Source of the DNA: Bacteroidia bacterium
GTDB taxonomy: Bacteria; Bacteroidota; Bacteroidia; Bacteroidales; Azobacteroidaceae
Assembly (NCBI GenBank): GCA_025996835.1
Contig: BNTU01000113.1
Coordinates: forward strand, 1-9,287
Length of the DNA stretch: 9,287 nt
Reading direction: 5' to 3'
Shown piece after piece: positions 5,444-9,287 of the stretch. A model generated the notes under the pieces. That model saw nothing but the letters and a program-made list of their open reading frames with translations. It did no database searches and was not told the DNA's origin. Made by a program: the position numbers and the translations under genes. Each line of letters opens with the position of its first letter. The first letter of the stretch is position 1.

Positions 5444-5451
5444 TACCTTTG
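5444..5451 (+). promoter_or_regulatory. uvrA-proximal promoter -7 box
   Basis: TACCTTTG followed by CACCCC is an exact -7 match. The start site would be near 5458, about 24 nt before ATG 5482. The -33 region is not a clean TTTG; TTTC at 5421-5424 is the nearest. A TTG inside this box (5449) could be misread as a start codon. Confidence 0.7.
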
Positions 5452-5481
5452 CACCCCACAAAAAGTATCCTAAAAAAGACA

Positions 5482-8331
5482 ATGGCAGAAACAAATATTC
5501 AAGTACACGGCGCACGGGTCAATAATCTGAAGAATATTGACATCGAAATTCCGCGCAACAAACTGATTGTCGTGACGGGTTTGTCCGGCTCCGGCAAGTC
5601 GTCGCTCGCGTTCGACACCCTCTACGCCGAAGGGCAGCGGCGGTACGTCGAAAGCCTCTCGTCCTACGCGCGTATGTTCCTTGGGCGGATGAAAAAGCCC
5701 GAAACGGACTTCATCAAGGGCATCCCACCCGCCATCGCGATTGAGCAGAAGGTGAACACGCGCAATTCGCGCTCCACGGTGGGCACTTCCACCGAACTCT
5801 ACGACTATCTGCGGATGCTTTTCGCGCGAGTTGGCAAGACCGTTTCGCCCGTTTCCGGCGATGTGGTGCAGAAGCATCAGGTGGGCGATGTGATAAAAGC
5901 GATGCAGAGTGAGCCGGAGGGCACGCGGGTGGCGTTGATGACGCGGATAGCCTCAACTCTAACCCTGACAGAACAACTTTCCCTATACCTCAAAGAAGGC
6001 TTTTCGCGCATTGAAGTTGATGGGGAAACGGTTAGTATTGAGGATGTTATAAAAAACGGAGGGATTGCGGGTCAAGCCCGCAATGACAGTAAAGGCGGGG
6101 ATTGCCCGCCCAAAAACACGGACGTGTTGCTGTTAATCGACCGCATCACCGCCTCCAAGGAGCCTGCCGTTGCCAATCGCTTCGCCGATTCGGTGGGGAC
6201 GGCTTTTTTTGAGGGGCACGGGCAGTGTCTGCTGAAGGTTTACACCGAAAAGGGCGTTGTTGTGCGCGAATTTTCCAATAAATATGAGGCTGACGGCATT
6301 GTGTTTGAGGAGCCGAGCGACCTGATGTTTAATTTCAACAGCCCTGTGGGGGCTTGTCCCACGTGCGAAGGCTTCGGTCGGGCGGTGGGCATTGCGGAGG
6401 AGTTGGTGATTCCCAACCCCGCGCTGTCCGTTTTTGAGGATGCCGTCACCTGCTGGAAGGGCGAGGTGATGAGCGAGTGGAAAAAGGAGTTTATCCGCGT
6501 GGCCGGGAAGCAGGATTTCCCGATTCATCGCGCCTATTCCGAACTCACGCCCGCGCAAAAAGACCTGCTGTGGCACGGCAACAAGCAGGTGGCGGGCATT
6601 GATGCGTTTTTTCGGTTTGTGGAAGAAAATCAATACAAGATACAATTTCGGGTGATGCTGGCGCGCTATCGGGGCAAAACCACCTGCCCAACGTGTGGCG
6701 GCACACGCCTGAAACAGCCCGCTCTCTACGTGAAAGTGGGCGGCAAAAACATCTCTGAATTGGTCGTGCAGCCCATCAGCACCCTGAAAACGTGGTTTGC
6801 AGACCTGAAATTAGACAAGCAGGATGCCCAAATTGCCAAGCGGCTGCTGACGGAAATCAACAACCGTCTGCAATTTCTCAACGATGTGGGGCTGGGCTAT
6901 CTGACGCTCGACCGGCTGTCGTCCACGCTGTCGGGCGGCGAAAGTCAGCGCATCAACCTCGCCACCTCGCTGGGGAGCAGTCTGGTGGGGTCGCTGTATA
7001 TCCTCGACGAGCCGAGTATCGGACTGCACTCACGCGATACGGGGTTGTTAATCAAGGTGTTGAAGGAACTGCAAGCCCTTGGCAACACCGTTATTGTGGT
7101 GGAGCATGACGAAGAAATTATGCGGGCGGCGGATTATATCATCGACATTGGTCCCGATGCCGGACAGTTGGGCGGTGAGGTGGTTTTTCAGGGCGTGCCT
7201 CAACAATTGGATGCTGCAACTAACAGTCACACTGCCGATTATCTCACCGGCAAGGCGCGAATAGACGTGCCAAAACACCGCCGCAAGTGGAACAATTCCA
7301 TCTACATTGAGGGTGCACGCGAACATAATTTGAAGAATGTGGATGTGCATTTCCCGCTCAATGTGATGACGGTGGTAACCGGCGTGAGCGGCTCCGGCAA
7401 GTCGTCGCTCGTGCGCGATGTGCTCTACAAGGCATTGAAACAGCATTTTGACGGACACAAGACACTTGCAATGGCAGCCACTGCCCTTTCGGGCGATTTG
7501 ATGCTGCTGCGCGGGGTGGAATTTGTTGACCAAAACCCGATTGGTCGTTCATCGCGCTCTAATGCAGTGTCTTACATCAAGGCTTACGACGAAATCCGCA
7601 AACTTTTTGCCGACCAGCCGCTCGCCAAGCAACTGAATTTCTCCCCTACCTTTTTCTCGTTCAACACCGACGGCGGTCGCTGCGAGGAGTGCAAGGGCGA
7701 CGGCACCATCACGGTGGAGATGCAATTTATGGCAGACGTGGTGCTCGAATGCGAAGCGTGCCACGGTCAGCGGTTCAAAAAAGATGTTCTGGATGTCAAA
7801 TACTACGACAAAAATATCTACGACGTGCTCAATATGACTGTTAATGAGGCTGTTGCGTTCTTCACCGAAACAACGGCACAATCGCCTACCACCCGCAAAA
7901 TCGCCAAAAAACTCAAGACATTGCAAGACGTGGGGTTGGGCTACGTGAAACTCGGGCAGAGTTCGTCCACCCTCTCCGGCGGCGAAAATCAGCGCGTGAA
8001 ATTGGCATTCCACCTCAGCGAAGAAAAGGCGCAACCCACCCTCTTCATCTTCGACGAGCCAACGACAGGGCTGCATTTTCACGACATCAAAACGCTGATG
8101 CGCGCCTTCGATGCCCTGATTGAGCGCGGGCACACCATCGTGGTGATTGAGCACAATCTCGATGTGATAAAGATGGCGGATTATGTGATTGACCTTGGTC
8201 CTGTGGGGGGAGAATTGGGCGGGCATCTTGTGGCTGTGGGTACGCCGGAAGAGGTGGTTGGCAATTCTGAGTCTGTTACTGCTCCTTTTTTGCGGGGGAA
8301 ATTGTCTGAATCAGGATTTTCAGGATTTTAA
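5482..8331 (+). CDS. uvrA: UvrA, excinuclease ABC subunit A
   Basis: DNA-damage recognition ATPase of nucleotide excision repair. Dimeric UvrA loads UvrB on damaged DNA in the cytoplasm. From ATG 5482 it has 949 residues, close to the usual 930-950. Seen: Walker A GLSGSGKS (33-40), CPTC (292-295) and CPTC (402-405) cysteine pairs, ABC signature LSGGESQR (483-490), and Walker B LYILDEPS (505-512). The second half repeats the set: GVSGSGKS (634-641), a zinc finger Cx2C-x19-Cx2C (C734, C737, C757, C760), LSGGENQR (831-838) and LFIFDEP (854-860). All catalytic motifs are intact. A TTG start at 5449 is rejected because it lies inside the -7 box. Odd points: residues of about 192-212, in the UvrB-interaction region, derive from palindromic repeats, and the tail SESGFSGF with its stop is encoded by a CAGGAT repeat. 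maf follows after 59 bp. Confidence 0.97.
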   Translation: MAETNIQVHGARVNNLKNIDIEIPRNKLIVVTGLSGSGKSSLAFDTLYAEGQRRYVESLSSYARMFLGRMKKPETDFIKGIPPAIAIEQKVNTRNSRSTVGTSTELYDYLRMLFARVGKTVSPVSGDVVQKHQVGDVIKAMQSEPEGTRVALMTRIASTLTLTEQLSLYLKEGFSRIEVDGETVSIEDVIKNGGIAGQARNDSKGGDCPPKNTDVLLLIDRITASKEPAVANRFADSVGTAFFEGHGQCLLKVYTEKGVVVREFSNKYEADGIVFEEPSDLMFNFNSPVGACPTCEGFGRAVGIAEELVIPNPALSVFEDAVTCWKGEVMSEWKKEFIRVAGKQDFPIHRAYSELTPAQKDLLWHGNKQVAGIDAFFRFVEENQYKIQFRVMLARYRGKTTCPTCGGTRLKQPALYVKVGGKNISELVVQPISTLKTWFADLKLDKQDAQIAKRLLTEINNRLQFLNDVGLGYLTLDRLSSTLSGGESQRINLATSLGSSLVGSLYILDEPSIGLHSRDTGLLIKVLKELQALGNTVIVVEHDEEIMRAADYIIDIGPDAGQLGGEVVFQGVPQQLDAATNSHTADYLTGKARIDVPKHRRKWNNSIYIEGAREHNLKNVDVHFPLNVMTVVTGVSGSGKSSLVRDVLYKALKQHFDGHKTLAMAATALSGDLMLLRGVEFVDQNPIGRSSRSNAVSYIKAYDEIRKLFADQPLAKQLNFSPTFFSFNTDGGRCEECKGDGTITVEMQFMADVVLECEACHGQRFKKDVLDVKYYDKNIYDVLNMTVNEAVAFFTETTAQSPTTRKIAKKLKTLQDVGLGYVKLGQSSSTLSGGENQRVKLAFHLSEEKAQPTLFIFDEPTTGLHFHDIKTLMRAFDALIERGHTIVVIEHNLDVIKMADYVIDLGPVGGELGGHLVAVGTPEEVVGNSESVTAPFLRGKLSESGFSGF
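6061..6110 (+). repeat. Palindromic repeat inside uvrA plus an adjacent second palindrome
   Basis: ATTGCGGG (6064-6071), loop tcaag and CCCGCAAT (6077-6084), then GAC, is the same element as in btuB. It has the same orientation and frame relative to the coding strand and encodes IAGQARND (residues 195-202). Ten bases after its right arm, GGCGGG (6094-6099), gattg and CCCGCC (6105-6110) form a second perfect palindrome encoding GGDCPP. Together they add about 18-20 residues between SIEDVIKN and the conserved-looking [10 protein letters not shown]. Confidence 0.88.
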
Positions 8332-8400
8332 GATTTACAGGATGAATCTGACAAAAAATTTAGCAGGATGAATCTGAAAAAAATTGCAGGATGGACTTGA
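8311..8400 (+). repeat. CAGGAT direct-repeat cluster across the uvrA stop and maf start
   Basis: CAGGATTTT occurs at 8312 and 8321. CAGGATGAATCTGA occurs exactly at 8338-8351 and 8364-8377. A diverged form, CAGGATGGACTTGA (3 of 14 different), is at 8387-8400. The first two units encode the last UvrA residues and its TAA stop, and the last contains the maf ATG. A-rich spacers separate the copies. Similar interspersed repeats read as QDFQDF peptides are familiar from many genomes (general recollection, not checked). Confidence 0.75.
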
Positions 8401-8966
8401 AAAATTACCATATTATATTGGCGTCTAATTCGCCTCGTCGGCAGGAATTGTTGCGGGGGTTGGAGTTGGAATTTGAGGTCAAAACCTTTCCTGACTTGGA
8501 TGAGTCTTATCCTGTTGAGTTGCAAAGGGAAGAAATTCCGCTGTTTTTAGCCCGCAAAAAGGGAGTCGCCTACGCCTCTTTTTTGCAGGATAACACGCTG
8601 ATTATCACGGCAGATACGATTGTTTGGGTCGAAAATCAAGTGCTTGGCAAGCCCCACGACCGCGCCGATGCCATCGCGATGTTGCGGATGCTATCCGGAA
8701 AAACGCATCAGGTGTTCACAGGCGTGTGCCTCAAGACCAAAGAAAAGGAAATCACGTTCTACGCAGCCTCAGACGTAACATTCGCCAACCTGACGGACGA
8801 AGAAATCGCCTCTTACGTGAACAAATACAAACCCTACGACAAAGCCGGCTCCTACGGCGTGCAAGAATGGATAGGCTACATCGGCGTGAAACACATCAAC
8901 GGCAGTTTCTACAACATCATGGGGCTACCCGTGCAGCGGCTGTATGAGGAGCTGAAAAAATTTTGA
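8391..8966 (+). CDS. maf: Maf/YhdE-family nucleoside triphosphate pyrophosphatase
   Basis: Cytoplasmic pyrophosphatase that converts non-canonical or excess nucleoside triphosphates (dTTP/UTP type for YhdE-like members) to monophosphates. At 191 residues it has the family length. Seen: the N-terminal Maf motif ASNSPRRQELL (11-21), the catalytic-site ITADTIVW with D75, GKP (86-88), KTHQVFTGV, and DKAGSYGVQEWIG (150-162), with GLP near the end. ATG 8391 fits the family N-terminus (MDLKNYHIILAS). There is no strong Shine-Dalgarno; the preceding bases belong to the CAGGAT repeat. It lies 59 bp after uvrA with no terminator or promoter between them, so co-transcription is likely. The substrate subclass (dTTP/UTP rather than the m7GTP-type YceF) is a family inference. 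Confidence 0.95.
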   Translation: MDLKNYHIILASNSPRRQELLRGLELEFEVKTFPDLDESYPVELQREEIPLFLARKKGVAYASFLQDNTLIITADTIVWVENQVLGKPHDRADAIAMLRMLSGKTHQVFTGVCLKTKEKEITFYAASDVTFANLTDEEIASYVNKYKPYDKAGSYGVQEWIGYIGVKHINGSFYNIMGLPVQRLYEELKKF

Positions 8967-8995
8967 ACTTAAATTTTTTTCAAAAAAAAGTTCAA
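8963..8995. terminator. Inverted repeat after maf, weak terminator candidate
   Basis: TTGAACTT (8963-8970) pairs with AAGTTCAA (8988-8995). An inner T-tract/A-tract can extend the stem. The maf stop lies in the left arm. On the plus strand it is followed by TATATC rather than a T-run. On the minus strand AATTTTTTC follows, so it might end transcription arriving from the right. Confidence 0.4.
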
Positions 8996-9013
8996 TATAT
9001 CAAAAAAAAGTAT

Positions 9014-9021
9014 TACCTTTG
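9014..9021 (+). promoter_or_regulatory. Promoter -7 box near the right edge
   Basis: TACCTTTG in the context AAAAAAAAGTATTACCTTTGCC. The stretch AAAAGTATTACCTTTGC is shared with the promoter at 5341-5357. Transcription would start near 9028, almost at an ATG (9030). Confidence 0.65.
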
Positions 9022-9029
9022 CCGCCGAA

Positions 9030-9287
9030 ATGAGTAGAGATATGTTAAAATCGGGAAACACATTGGGAAGTTATTATTGCCTGTCGGCTGAAGCAGACGG
9101 GGCTACTGTATTTTACCCCTTTCTCTCCTCCCTTTCTCTTCCATCTCTTCCCCCCTCCCCCTTTTGTCCCGCTCCTTTATCCTTCTCCTTTATTTTTCCT
9201 TCTTTCTCCCTTCATCTTTACATCATATTCCTGTTCTCTATCATCTATTTCTTTATTTTCGTCTCTTTCACTTTCGACTTTTTTTCT
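9030..9287 (+). CDS. Possible near-leaderless open frame running off the right edge
   Basis: ATG 9030 lies nine bases after the -7 box and opens 86 codons without a stop to the window end. The first 28 codons look ordinary (MSRDMLKSGNTLGSYYCLSA, then EADGATVFY). After that the frame reads Pro/Ser/Phe/Leu/Ile only, because the DNA is nearly all pyrimidine and stop codons need purines. Openness is therefore weak evidence. It could be a real gene start with a low-complexity tail, a short leader peptide, or chance. No family is recognised. Confidence 0.25.
   Translation, partial: MSRDMLKSGNTLGSYYCLSAEADGATVFYPFLSSLSLPSLPPSPFCPAPLSFSFIFPSFSLHLYIIFLFSIIYFFIFVSFTFDFFS
9116..9287. other. 172-nt polypyrimidine tract, C-rich and G-poor
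   Basis: By count only 19 of 172 bases are purines (14 A, 5 G). Purine-free runs occupy 9116-9142 and 9144-9165. CCCTTTCTCT occurs at 9117 and 9130 (13-nt spacing). Possible roles are a Rho-utilisation region (C-rich, G-poor, unstructured RNA), low-complexity coding sequence on either strand, or triplex-prone DNA. On the minus strand a 36-codon Lys/Glu/Arg-rich frame enters from the right edge and stops at 9177-9179 (tail VKMKGERRKNKGEG), so it could be the charged end of a convergent gene. The sequence does not decide between these. Confidence 0.6.

Noticed and set aside
5449..5481. TTG start extending UvrA by 11 residues
   Set aside because: The TTG lies inside the -7 box TACCTTTG, so it would not be transcribed from that promoter. 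ATG 5482 begins the conserved N-terminus.
7549..8226. 225-codon antisense ORF within uvrA
   Set aside because: It is a shadow of a strongly supported coding sequence containing the zinc finger, signature and Walker B motifs.
8189..8371. 60-codon ORF ending in [12 protein letters not shown]
   Set aside because: It is out of frame with uvrA and made of the CAGGAT repeat. Such peptides are typical spurious translations of repeats.

Overview
The window looks like a chromosomal segment of a Bacteroidota bacterium, probably Bacteroidales, though the exact taxon cannot be read from it. Four sites match the Bacteroidota sigma-A -7 box TAnnTTTG, three of them extended to TACCTTTGCACC. Ribosome binding sites are weak and A-rich. 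There is a cobalamin-riboswitch-controlled TonB-dependent receptor, a lipoprotein with a Cys lipobox followed by acidic residues, and Bacteroidota-like UvrA and Maf proteins.

Layout. (1) 1-1721, minus strand: the N-terminal 573 codons of a BtuB-like cobalamin receptor that runs off the left edge. A minus-strand promoter and cobalamin riboswitch (about 1768-1952) precede it. (2) 1954-2508: no convincing protein gene. It holds a divergent plus-strand -7 match, a 28-codon ORF of doubtful meaning, and a rod-like RNA fold of about 178 nt ending in an intrinsic terminator (about 2188-2365). (3) 2509-4783: a coiled-coil lipoprotein and an outer-membrane beta-barrel protein, separated by a 10-bp GC-rich hairpin and closed by a strong terminator. 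(4) 4784-5481: intergenic and repeat-rich. It carries two 16-nt direct repeats, a composite element with 39-nt inverted arms, a 24-bp perfect tandem repeat, and then a promoter, terminator, promoter series ahead of uvrA. (5) 5482-8966: uvrA and maf, 59 bp apart and probably co-transcribed, with a CAGGAT repeat cluster covering the uvrA stop and the maf start. (6) 8967-9287: an inverted repeat, a promoter, the start of an open frame, and a 172-nt tract that is about 89 percent pyrimidine and runs to the right edge.

The genes serve vitamin B12 uptake (repressed by B12 through the riboswitch), an envelope pair of unknown role, nucleotide excision repair (UvrA) and nucleotide-pool sanitation (Maf). 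UvrA and Maf share a broad genome-integrity theme.

The most striking feature is a short palindromic repeat (arms ATTGCGGG/CCCGCAAT) inside coding sequence. Three tandem copies with an exact 36-bp period lie at the plug-barrel junction of the receptor. A reversed copy lies in a predicted barrel loop of the same protein, and another copy lies in the UvrB-interaction region of UvrA. Four of the five are read in the same frame as IAGQARND or a close variant; the reversed one is read as HCELDAQS. All keep the host frame open. This resembles the protein-coding palindromic elements of Rickettsia and is the best candidate here for an under-described system.
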